From Pseudomonadales bacterium (GTDB taxonomy: Bacteria > Pseudomonadota > Gammaproteobacteria > Pseudomonadales > Azotimanducaceae), in NCBI GenBank assembly GCA_028822125.1, contig JAPKEK010000025.1, positions 1 to 11,948 of the forward strand: a DNA stretch of 11,948 bases, read 5' to 3'. Below are positions 1 to 7,255 of this stretch, one piece after another (within the stretch, counting starts at the first letter, position 1; each line of letters starts with the position of its first letter). The notes below the pieces were generated by a model. It had not been told where the DNA came from and searched no databases. It saw only the letters and a program-made list of their open reading frames with translations. The translations under genes were made by a program, and so were the position numbers.

Positions 1-2
1 AG

Positions 3-3000
3 TTCCCCTTCCTAGCAGTCATGCTGCTGTCCTACGCTTCATTATCCAATGCTGCTGCCCCGAAACCTGAGGGCCTTCTGTTAAGAGGCTTTCAGTTCCC
101 CAGTGGGCCCGGCTATAATGCGGTCGAAAATGGGGTGATAACGACCATCAGACTGGATGCCACCGGCGAGATCGGATCTTCCACAACAGTGGCAGATATT
201 ACCCCGGACATTGCCTGGTATCGCAGTAGAGGCAAAAAATACTGGGCCTATACGCAATTTGGATTGATTACGCCATATTTTGATGGTGGCACTGGGCCGG
301 AGGCGGCTCTGCGAGTCAACGTCGAAGGTGACACTTTCACTGACTGCAGTGGGGAGATCTGCTGGCCTTCATACAACCTTAGCAATAGTCTGGCCATGGC
401 CGCGGCGATCGCTGCTGCAAACGCCTATGTCGATGCTGGCGTGGACGGAATCGAATATGATCTCGATACTCAAGTCAATGGTATGGGTTCCTTTGATGCA
501 GACAGCCTGGCCGCCTTTAATACCTGGTTAACCGTGACTAAAGGTTATTCAGATACCACACTGACTGATATCTTCGGCCAATCCATTGATGCTGACAGCT
601 TCGACTATCGACAGTATCTTGCAGATAAAGGCGTCACTTCCGGCAGCTATACTGCTTCCGGCACCAATGAGAGCACGCATTTTAGGCTCTGGCGTGCTTT
701 TAATAACTATCGTGAAAGAGAAACAACAAACACCCTGATTCAGGCCGTTAATGCTTATGCTGAACAGGAACTGGGCAGGGAAATTGAATTCTATTTTAAC
801 CGATATGGCTTTATTCATACGCCAGCGCGCCGCTGGAATTCCATTGACCTGGATTCAGGTAACCTGGGCGAGACCTGGTTTGAGGGCGTTACCTGGAACT
901 ACGAAGATGGCCATACCTTGGAGCCGTTATTCAGAGCTGGCCTTAAAAGCTTTGACAAACGCTTCGAGTCTTGGAACCAGCCGCCGAACACCAGTACCGC
1001 CGTGCAATCAGTCTTCCTGGCATCAAACATAGCCAATAATGGCGTCGCCGACTGGCGCGATGACTATCCGGACACAGCCCCGATGGCAAGGCTGGCTTAC
1101 CGCTTTCAGGATCAGTTGGATCTGCAACCCACCAGCGAAGTCGCAATTTTTTACACGCAAGCGACGCTTGAGCACAATGTCGATATGCAAACAGGTGATG
1201 ACGCTAGAATCGGAGGCCAGCACTACTGGTACCTGGGCCTGGGCTATCTTATGGCCGATTTGAACATTAATTACGATGTGGCCTTCGCTGCTGATGACCT
1301 GGCCAGGACCGACACCTTCAGCGCGGCCGATATTTCCGCTTATGCCCTGGTAATCGCCGCTGAAACGATTCAGGTCACAGACAACCAATTTTCTCAACTC
1401 ATTGAATACGTCAGCGCGGGTGGCAAGCTACTGGTCATCGGCGCTAACGTGCTGCGCTACGATGAACTCGGCAACGATATGAGCAGCAGCAGGGGCAACG
1501 GCGCCCTTGACTACCAGACGCTGTTTAATACCGTAGGTAGCCAGAGTCTCGGCAGTGGTAGTATCCAGGTCGTATCCCTGGACACCTGGGCGTCTACCAT
1601 GTATACCGCCAAGGCCAATGCCGCGTCAGTACTAAGCAGTACCCTGGCAGCGATTCAAAGCGGGGTGAGTGGCGCCCTGCCCAGTGGTATCCCGGCCGTT
1701 TCCAGCTCAGCAGAAAAGGTAAGAGTGCTACGCTATACCGATTCAGCCGGTGATGCATCCGATGTTTACCATTTGTTGAATCATGATTTTAATGGCTCTG
1801 GCAGCGCTGTAACCACGCATACCGACTTTGATTTGACTCTGCCCGCCCCCACCGCTTTCAGCGGGACTCTTGTGGCAAGCTATGCCACCTCAGCCGACAA
1901 TGATCCGGTGAACTTGACTATCACGACCAATACAGATGGCAGCCTGACCGTCACCATCCCAACGCTCGAATACTGGGGTATTCTCAGAATCGGCAGTACC
2001 ATCAGTGCAGACCCGTTCCCTAACATTGCGCCCATTGCTGAGCTGGTCTTCCTGTTTGATTATGAGATCTACGAATCCAACGAAAACAGAAACCTTTACC
2101 TGCGGGCAGCAGACGATAGCGGTTTAGCCAGTATCACCTTCTGGTACCAGCAGTATGATGCAGCCAGCAGCAGCTGGGGTGCTCTGACCCAGGGAGACAC
2201 CGTGAACCTCACTGTAGCGGGTAACAGCATCGAAACTACAGAAACCATCACCTTCTCATTTGCGGACCTGGACCCGGGGAAGTATCGCCTACAGCTCGTT
2301 GCCACCGATGACGAGGGCCTCTCTGGAGAAACGGTTAGCGGTGGTTATGACACACTCATTGGTTACGATGTCACTCCACCTGACTTTTCTGCGGTCACGG
2401 TAACAGTCAACGACGGACCCGAGAACGGGGCTGCTGTCACCACACCGGTAACGATACAACTCACTATATCCGATGTGACCGACCCGGAATCCGGTGTTTT
2501 CCAGATCCATACCGCGCTGGGAAATGCATCGTTTGATGTCGATGGCGTATCAGGTGATCCCTATCCGGAAGCCGGCTTTAGCCGCACCTTCTTAGCCCCA
2601 GAAGATGGCAGCTACAATCAATATTGGGTACGTGCAAGAGCCCAGAACAATGCCCAGCTATGGAGTGAATGGGAGAACCTGTACACCTACATCTATACGC
2701 TGCCACCTACCTACGATGGCGCAGCACTAATCCAGACGCTGGATGATGGTGATTTCCTGACCCTGACGCTCGAATACACCAGCGTCTATGGTGATCTCGA
2801 AATCATCTGGTACAAGGATGGTGAAGTCATCGAAGGCCAGAGTGAAACCTCCTTGGAACTGGGTAGTGTCAGCACTAGCGCCACGGGCGTATACACGGCG
2901 ACTATAACCAATCCAGCAGGAACCGTTACCAGCGAAACATTTACCATCACGGTGAATACGATCTTGGAAATAACCCAGCAACCGTCAAACAGCAGTATCG

Positions 3001-3779
3001 ATGAGGGCGAGTCTTTCTCGGTTACCGTGGAGGCCGTGGGCACTGGTGAGCTGACCTATCAATGGAGCCTGGAAGGCGTTGCCATTGGAGGCGCGACCAG
3101 CGCAACCTACGCAGTTACCGATGCGGTACGAGCCACCCACAACGGAAATTATAGAGTCGTTATTACCGACACAACGGGCGCAACGGTTACCAGTAATATC
3201 GGTAGAGTGGAAGTGGAAGCAATGGGCACTAGTGATTCCGACGGCGATGGTGTCACCAACAGCGCTGATAACTGCCCTGACCTAAGCAATGCAGCCCAGA
3301 TTGACACTAATGGTGACGGTGAAGGTGACGCCTGTGACGATGATGACGATGGCGATGGCAGCTGGGATGATGAGGAAGCCGCCAATGGCACTGACCCCCT
3401 TGATCCGGCTTCCTGCTTGGGCTGTTTCACCTGGGATATCGATGGCAGCAATCAAGTAGATGCCTTAGGCGATGGCTTACTGGTGATGCGCTACCTGTTT
3501 GACTTTGAAGGAGCCCCGCTTACTGATGGCGCCCTATCTGAAGAATCGACTAAAACAGATCCTACAGAGATCCAGATTCATATCCAAAACCAGGAAATGC
3601 AGCTCGATATCGATGGTGATAACCAGCGCGAAGCATTATCAGACGGCTTGTTATTGATCCGTTACCTGTTTGAATTCAGAGGCAGTTCGCTGATCGATGG
3701 CGCCGTATCACCCGGCGCCCCGCGACATACCGCGGAACAGATCGAAGCCTACATTGCTGCCAGGATGCCGGCTAACTGA
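3..3779 (+). CDS. Large secreted glycoside-hydrolase-like protein with Ig-like, TSP3 and dockerin-like repeats (5' partial)
   Basis: The reading frame is open to the left edge, and the codons before the ATG at 21 read like the core of a signal peptide (FPFLAV, then MLLSYASLSNAAA). The true start is therefore outside the window. Residue numbers below count from that ATG. Residues about 20-360 look like a TIM-barrel hydrolase; DAGVDGIEYDLD (139-149) fits a barrel strand with acidic residues, and E284/E288 are further candidates. Residues about 370-540 resemble the amidotransferase-like trimerisation domain of GH42 enzymes (VAIFYTQ; GGKLLVIGANV). Beta-sandwich and Ig-like domains follow at about 560-1068. 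TSP3 repeats (DSDGDGV, DNCPD, GDACD) run from 1071, then an SCLGCFTWDID motif and two EF-hand/dockerin-like repeats ending in MPAN. The domain order suggests an extracellular carbohydrate-active enzyme. The substrate is unknown, the catalytic residues are guesses, and a non-enzymatic role is possible. Confidence 0.75.
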   Translation, partial: FPFLAVMLLSYASLSNAAAPKPEGLLLRGFQFPSGPGYNAVENGVITTIRLDATGEIGSSTTVADITPDIAWYRSRGKKYWAYTQFGLITPYFDGGTGPEAALRVNVEGDTFTDCSGEICWPSYNLSNSLAMAAAIAAANAYVDAGVDGIEYDLDTQVNGMGSFDADSLAAFNTWLTVTKGYSDTTLTDIFGQSIDADSFDYRQYLADKGVTSGSYTASGTNESTHFRLWRAFNNYRERETTNTLIQAVNAYAEQELGREIEFYFNRYGFIHTPARRWNSIDLDSGNLGETWFEGVTWNYEDGHTLEPLFRAGLKSFDKRFESWNQPPNTSTAVQSVFLASNIANNGVADWRDDYPDTAPMARLAYRFQDQLDLQPTSEVAIFYTQATLEHNVDMQTGDDARIGGQHYWYLGLGYLMADLNINYDVAFAADDLARTDTFSAADISAYALVIAAETIQVTDNQFSQLIEYVSAGGKLLVIGANVLRYDELGNDMSSSRGNGALDYQTLFNTVGSQSLGSGSIQVVSLDTWASTMYTAKANAASVLSSTLAAIQSGVSGALPSGIPAVSSSAEKVRVLRYTDSAGDASDVYHLLNHDFNGSGSAVTTHTDFDLTLPAPTAFSGTLVASYATSADNDPVNLTITTNTDGSLTVTIPTLEYWGILRIGSTISADPFPNIAPIAELVFLFDYEIYESNENRNLYLRAADDSGLASITFWYQQYDAASSSWGALTQGDTVNLTVAGNSIETTETITFSFADLDPGKYRLQLVATDDEGLSGETVSGGYDTLIGYDVTPPDFSAVTVTVNDGPENGAAVTTPVTIQLTISDVTDPESGVFQIHTALGNASFDVDGVSGDPYPEAGFSRTFLAPEDGSYNQYWVRARAQNNAQLWSEWENLYTYIYTLPPTYDGAALIQTLDDGDFLTLTLEYTSVYGDLEIIWYKDGEVIEGQSETSLELGSVSTSATGVYTATITNPAGTVTSETFTITVNTILEITQQPSNSSIDEGESFSVTVEAVGTGELTYQWSLEGVAIGGATSATYAVTDAVRATHNGNYRVVITDTTGATVTSNIGRVEVEAMGTSDSDGDGVTNSADNCPDLSNAAQIDTNGDGEGDACDDDDDGDGSWDDEEAANGTDPLDPASCLGCFTWDIDGSNQVDALGDGLLVMRYLFDFEGAPLTDGALSEESTKTDPTEIQIHIQNQEMQLDIDGDNQREALSDGLLLIRYLFEFRGSSLIDGAVSPGAPRHTAEQIEAYIAARMPAN

Positions 3780-3801
3780 GGTTTGCGCAGCAAGGCTGCA
3801 G

Positions 3802-3852
3802 ACAAAAAACACATCCGGATAGGACTGCAAATGCCTACGCAGTCTTATCCGG
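3802..3852 (-). terminator. Rho-independent terminator of the minus-strand operon, overlapping the last stop codon
   Basis: A 14-bp stem is formed by 3815-3828 and 3839-3852, with one G-U wobble and a 10-nt loop. Read on the minus strand it is followed, after about five bases, by six T residues (the A run at 3804-3809). The minus-strand stop codon TAA (3845-3847) of the PLP-enzyme gene lies inside the first arm of the stem. No T run follows on the plus strand, so it is a weaker terminator candidate for the convergent gene that ends at 3779. Confidence 0.8.
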
Positions 3853-5110
3853 TCTGCTGAAATACCGGCCAGTAATCTACCAGTGTATTGTTTCTGAAGG
3901 GTAGCAGATCACCAAACTGTAGCATGACATGTTCACTCTGGGTCGGCCTGAGAAACATGTAATCATCCACCTGCAGATCCACATTCAATGACGTGGTCAC
4001 TGGACTCTGATTGGTGCTCTGGTACAGGGGATCCGCTGTGCCGCCGGGGGATACCATGTGCGCTTTCCAATAACCGCCGTAGATATAGTAGAGCCTGCGC
4101 CTATTCGGGTCCCATGCCTGCAGGGGCTGGGTAAACCAGGGGTCCCCCGGAATTTTCAATTCATCATATCGCTTTAGTATAGGTGCCGCTATGAATACAG
4201 CGGGTAGATTATCAGTCAGGTGGTAAGTATCGAAATCAGTTGGTTTGACCACACCCGAACCGGCTGACAGATCATTCATCACGGTGTCTCCAGGGTAAAT
4301 CCCAAGGGTGTGACTGCCCGCACCATTGAAGGTAAGACCCTCTGGATCAATCCCGGCAAACCTGACCTGTTCTTTGAAGCCCTTATAAATCGCGAGGACA
4401 TTTTCCACAGCAGGATGTTTTAATGTTGCCTGCAGTCCTGTCAAATGCGGCTCATAGCCCATCAGGCCAGCAAGTTCCAGATGCGCGGGATCAGCTCTTA
4501 AGATGTCCAGCAACGAGGCCATGGCTACCGGTTCTGGTAATCCACCTCGGTGAAGGCCGACATCTATCTCAAAGCTAACCCGGATCTTGATTCCCAGACG
4601 ATGGGCCAGTGCCTGGTACTGTAGCAGTCGTTCACGACTATCGATCAGCCACTGCACCTGGCTTTCTGGATCAAAACCCGTTTTCTGGACTTTCTGATAA
4701 AAAGTATCGGCCGCGTTGACCGGTAGGGGCTTACCTAACAGGCAGTCTGCATTGGGGAAATTTTCTGCTATCGCATTTAGAAAAGGCTGGTGAAAAACCA
4801 TCAGGGCGTTGGTTTTTGCACGACCCATCACATATTTAAGCAGTTCCACCGATGGCAGTGACTTAACCACCACTCGGTAGGTTTTGCCCGGCCCTACGGA
4901 ACCCGCAATATTATCGATATTGGCATCAACCCGGTCCAGATCCAGCAACATGACCGGCCTGCCAGGTCCATCGAGCTTGAGCAGGTGATTCAACCCTGAA
5001 AAATAGGGATTGTGCGGGCCGCCTTTTGCTCCGGGGCGCCACAAAAGAGCCGATGTACCCGTCACCAGTGCGAGGCCAGCACCCCCCAACAACAGTGACC
5101 GGCGCTTCAA
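3845..5110 (-). CDS. Tat-exported PLP fold-type III enzyme, D-threonine aldolase/alanine racemase-like
   Basis: The 421-residue product resembles the alanine racemase N-terminal/D-threonine aldolase (DSD1-like) superfamily, whose members use pyridoxal phosphate on amino or hydroxyamino acids. The N-terminus has KRRSLLLGGAGLALV, a twin-arginine-like export signal. An early barrel strand (MLLDLDRVDANI, about 54-65) is followed by RVVVKSLPS, where the Lys is the probable PLP Schiff-base residue. LAGLMGYEPH and the C-terminal RPTQSEHVMLQFGD match the family's later elements. The start is TTG: it overlaps the upstream stop as TTGA, a GGAGAG ribosome site lies five bases before it, and no in-frame ATG gives the Tat signal. 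It is the last gene of the operon. Periplasmic location is inferred; Tat export would fit a protein that folds around PLP in the cytosol. Substrate and reaction (aldolase, dehydratase or racemase) are undetermined. Confidence 0.75.
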   Translation of the reverse strand: MKRRSLLLGGAGLALVTGTSALLWRPGAKGGPHNPYFSGLNHLLKLDGPGRPVMLLDLDRVDANIDNIAGSVGPGKTYRVVVKSLPSVELLKYVMGRAKTNALMVFHQPFLNAIAENFPNADCLLGKPLPVNAADTFYQKVQKTGFDPESQVQWLIDSRERLLQYQALAHRLGIKIRVSFEIDVGLHRGGLPEPVAMASLLDILRADPAHLELAGLMGYEPHLTGLQATLKHPAVENVLAIYKGFKEQVRFAGIDPEGLTFNGAGSHTLGIYPGDTVMNDLSAGSGVVKPTDFDTYHLTDNLPAVFIAAPILKRYDELKIPGDPWFTQPLQAWDPNRRRLYYIYGGYWKAHMVSPGGTADPLYQSTNQSPVTTSLNVDLQVDDYMFLRPTQSEHVMLQFGDLLPFRNNTLVDYWPVFQQTG

Positions 5111-6480
5111 ACTGGCTCTCCAAAAACCTTGCTGAGATGCGCATTCAACAGTCTACCCTGAGGATCCAGTTCTCTTCGTAGCGCGTTGAATTCATCAAAA
5201 CGTGGATACAACCGAGTTAACTGCTCAGCCCCTAACGAGTGGATTTTACCCCAGTGAGGACGACCCCCATACTTCCAGAAAATCGGTTCAATCAAGTCAA
5301 AATACGCCCGGTAATCCTCGCTGGCGACTCGATGGATGGAAATAGCAGCGTGGTCTTCATCGCCTGAGCTCATGCCCAACATAGTGTCATCTCGGCAAAC
5401 GTATCGATACTCGAGGGGGAACACGACATCCACCGCCTTATCTATGATCAAAGCCAGGATCTCCTGCAGGCATTCAGCGCCGGCTTCTACAGGCACAGAA
5501 TATTCCATTTCATTAAAACGGTTATTTCTGATATTGGACAGGATTTTATACGAGGCATCCACTCTTTCGCTGGGACCAATCTGCTCTGCCAGGGCATTAA
5601 TAAGAGGCCGCCGCAGGCTCGCTGGCACCAGCATAAAGCCGCGCATGGCGGTATCGAATGCAGCCTCTTCTTCAAGTGAAACAGCTGGGTTATTGATAGC
5701 TTCATCGGTCTCATCTGTCGCCAGGGCCATGGAATAATCAGAATGAGTCAGCGGAAATAACTCAAAATGCCGGTGCGAAGACATGTGGGTATCAAAATTC
5801 TCCAGCAGTGTTGCGGTCTTTTCGACCCAGGTGGTTTGCTTTAATCGATAAGCTTCCCGGTTCTGAATAGTCATACGGCTGACCACACCTAAAGATCCTA
5901 AACTAACACAAGCCGCAGCGAACAGGTCCGGCTGCGATGCTGCACTGAGATCGCGAACACTGCCATCGAGGGTTATCAGTCGTAAACCGGTTATATAACC
6001 TGACAGGCTCTTAAACTGTATTCCGGTACCATGGGTTGCCGTGGCTGTAGCGCCCGCCAGCGTCTGCCGGTCGATATCAGGAAGATTGAACAAGCCCTGC
6101 CCTGCCGATTCAAGCAGAGGTCCCATGTCGGCCAATCTGGTACCCGCAGCAAAGGTTGCCGAATGAGCAGCTTCATCGTGACTCAATAACCCAGTGAATT
6201 GATCGATGACGATTAAGTGCCCATCGGTTGGTACTAGCGGTGAGAAAGAATGACCCGACCCGACTGGACGCAGCGGGCCGGAGGATGTTGCAAAAAACTG
6301 TGCCAGCTGACTCTCGGTGGCAGGGGAAAGCCTGCTCTGCGGATAAGAAACCTCGGCCCCGGACCAGTTCCGCCAGGATAACGATTTACCCTGCGCTAAT
6401 GACATGGCCGGTAAAGTAGCGCCGTACAGAGCGGACAGTGCCGTGCTTCCCAGAAAGGTCCTGCGGCTTATTTTGCTCAC
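5107..6480 (-). CDS. Tat-exported FAD-linked oxidoreductase, aldonolactone oxidase (D-arabinono-1,4-lactone oxidase) family
   Basis: The 457-residue product has the usual length for VAO/PCMH flavoproteins with a C-terminal ALO domain, which oxidise aldonolactones or alditols. The N-terminus (SRRTFLGS, hydrophobic stretch, then LAQG) is a twin-arginine signal peptide. The FAD-binding PP-loop is RPVGSGHSFS (71-80); H77 matches the His that carries covalent 8-alpha-histidyl FAD in this family. GATATATHGTG follows at about 143-153. The C-terminal ALO signature is GGRPHWGKIH (405-414), with LDPQGRLLNAHL near the end. The GTG start overlaps the cytochrome stop as GTGA and has a strong GGGGAGGT site before it. 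The neighbouring cytochrome suggests a dehydrogenase that passes electrons to the respiratory chain rather than to oxygen. The exact sugar, polyol or lactone substrate cannot be read from the sequence. Confidence 0.85.
   Translation of the reverse strand: MSKISRRTFLGSTALSALYGATLPAMSLAQGKSLSWRNWSGAEVSYPQSRLSPATESQLAQFFATSSGPLRPVGSGHSFSPLVPTDGHLIVIDQFTGLLSHDEAAHSATFAAGTRLADMGPLLESAGQGLFNLPDIDRQTLAGATATATHGTGIQFKSLSGYITGLRLITLDGSVRDLSAASQPDLFAAACVSLGSLGVVSRMTIQNREAYRLKQTTWVEKTATLLENFDTHMSSHRHFELFPLTHSDYSMALATDETDEAINNPAVSLEEEAAFDTAMRGFMLVPASLRRPLINALAEQIGPSERVDASYKILSNIRNNRFNEMEYSVPVEAGAECLQEILALIIDKAVDVVFPLEYRYVCRDDTMLGMSSGDEDHAAISIHRVASEDYRAYFDLIEPIFWKYGGRPHWGKIHSLGAEQLTRLYPRFDEFNALRRELDPQGRLLNAHLSKVFGEPV
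5116..5121 (-). promoter_or_regulatory. Ribosome binding site fixing the TTG start of the PLP-enzyme gene
   Basis: On the minus strand this reads GGAGAG, five bases before the TTG at 5110. It lies inside the 3' end of the flavoprotein gene, as expected for translational coupling across the TTGA overlap. Confidence 0.6.
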
Positions 6481-6857
6481 TTTACCTCCCCGATCATGAA
6501 GCCAATCAAAGCTGAAAAATCTTCCTGTTCACAGGCCATGCAGTAGCCCAGTGGCGGCATGTAATTAAAGCCCTCAATGGTATGCGCTAACAGAACTGAA
6601 TTTCCCTTGAGCAACCTGGGTTGCCATTCCTCAAAGTGCCCCAGGCGCGGAGCGCCGCCATTACCATCAACATGACATAAAGCACAGCTTTGCCGCCATA
6701 ATCGCCACTGATTTTCAGACAAGGAGATCGGCTGCCGTTGGTCAATATCGCTGGAACCAGCCACGGGCAGCGTTAAATCACTGTCATCTTCCTTACAGCC
6801 AGTCACAAAAACAACCAGCATCAGCAAAACGCTGGATATCCATACCCTAATCAACAC
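6477..6857 (-). CDS. Lipoprotein c-type cytochrome, cytochrome c5-like
   Basis: The 126-residue product is a small monohaem cytochrome. Its N-terminus is a lipoprotein signal peptide with lipobox VTGC (C21), followed by acidic residues. Haem binding is CALCH (C58, C61, H62), and M100 in YMPPLGYCMAC is the likely sixth ligand. The extra Cys pair (C106, C109) after MPP is typical of cytochrome c5, where it forms a disulfide. The start is GTG with AGGAG ten bases upstream; the next codon, TTG, is an alternative. It is the first gene of the operon and overlaps the flavoprotein gene by four bases. The probable role is a membrane-anchored periplasmic electron acceptor for that flavoprotein. This is inferred from gene order and cofactor chemistry; the acceptor downstream of it is unknown. 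Confidence 0.85.
   Translation of the reverse strand: MLIRVWISSVLLMLVVFVTGCKEDDSDLTLPVAGSSDIDQRQPISLSENQWRLWRQSCALCHVDGNGGAPRLGHFEEWQPRLLKGNSVLLAHTIEGFNYMPPLGYCMACEQEDFSALIGFMIGEVK
6484..6491 (-). promoter_or_regulatory. Strong ribosome binding site fixing the GTG start of the flavoprotein gene
   Basis: The minus strand reads GGGGAGGT just before the GTG at 6480, inside the end of the cytochrome gene. It supports GTG as the real start and an efficiently translated, coupled second gene. Confidence 0.65.
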
Positions 6858-7255
6858 TATGATTATACTCCTGCCTAAATTCGCACCCTGATAGGTTCTG
6901 TATTTAAAACCAGCATCATTGCGGTTAAATCAGCATAACCCTATCCAGGCTGAATCACCTAAATCTAATGAATCGCCTCGGTTTAACGAACATCGAGACT
7001 TGGGCCTCTGCTGGCCTTGAACTCAACCAGCCAGCATAAGCAGAAATACCAACATCAAAGCTGCATTTTCCCTCCCAAGTGGGTCATTTGCGCCAGACTT
7101 ATAACATCACGCTCACAAAATAAAGGTTACATTATGTCGCGGTCACTTCCGCTCAACCGAGATTCCATTAACGCACCTGATTGCTCTGAATTACTTGCCA
7201 GAACTTTCACCGCCAAGTAAGTTACCAATGCAGCCCAACCTAAGTGAGGTTACAG
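6858..7255. other. Divergent intergenic control region
   Basis: This region of about 400 bases separates the minus-strand redox operon from the plus-strand dioxygenase operon and must hold both promoters. I found no convincing -35/-10 pair in either direction. TATAAC at 7100-7105 is the best plus-strand -10-like hexamer but lacks a good -35. A short open frame at 7134-7220 is listed separately. No clear operator palindrome, riboswitch or RNA gene was recognised, and no regulator gene is present in the window. Confidence 0.4.
7134..7220 (+). CDS. Possible 28-residue leader peptide or small ORF before the dioxygenase gene
   Basis: An ATG at 7134 with AAAGG seven bases upstream opens a 28-codon frame (MSRSLPLNRDSIN..., ending FTAK) that stops 35 bases before the dioxygenase start. 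It has no hydrophobic segment, Cys-rich core or regulatory run of a single amino acid, and resembles nothing I recognise. It could be a translated leader, a small protein, or chance. The only support is the ribosome-site-like sequence and the position. Confidence 0.2.
   Translation: MSRSLPLNRDSINAPDCSELLARTFTAK

Noticed and set aside
3235..3400. Repeated gatgacgatggcgatgg-like DNA
   Set aside because: This is coding repetition from TSP3 Asp/Gly motifs, not a CRISPR array or other DNA repeat: units are irregular and stay in frame.
3149..3451. Open frame of 100 codons on the minus strand, serine-rich
   Set aside because: It is antisense to the TSP3 repeats of the large secreted protein; its low complexity is explained by the repeated Asp/Gly codons on the other strand.
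5336..5737. Open frame of 133 codons on the plus strand
   Set aside because: It lies wholly within the flavoprotein gene on the opposite strand and has no recognisable domain.
6862..6867. TATAAT on the minus strand just before the cytochrome gene
   Set aside because: It lies between the AGGAG ribosome site and the GTG start, so a promoter there would leave the ribosome site untranscribed; no -35 element fits.
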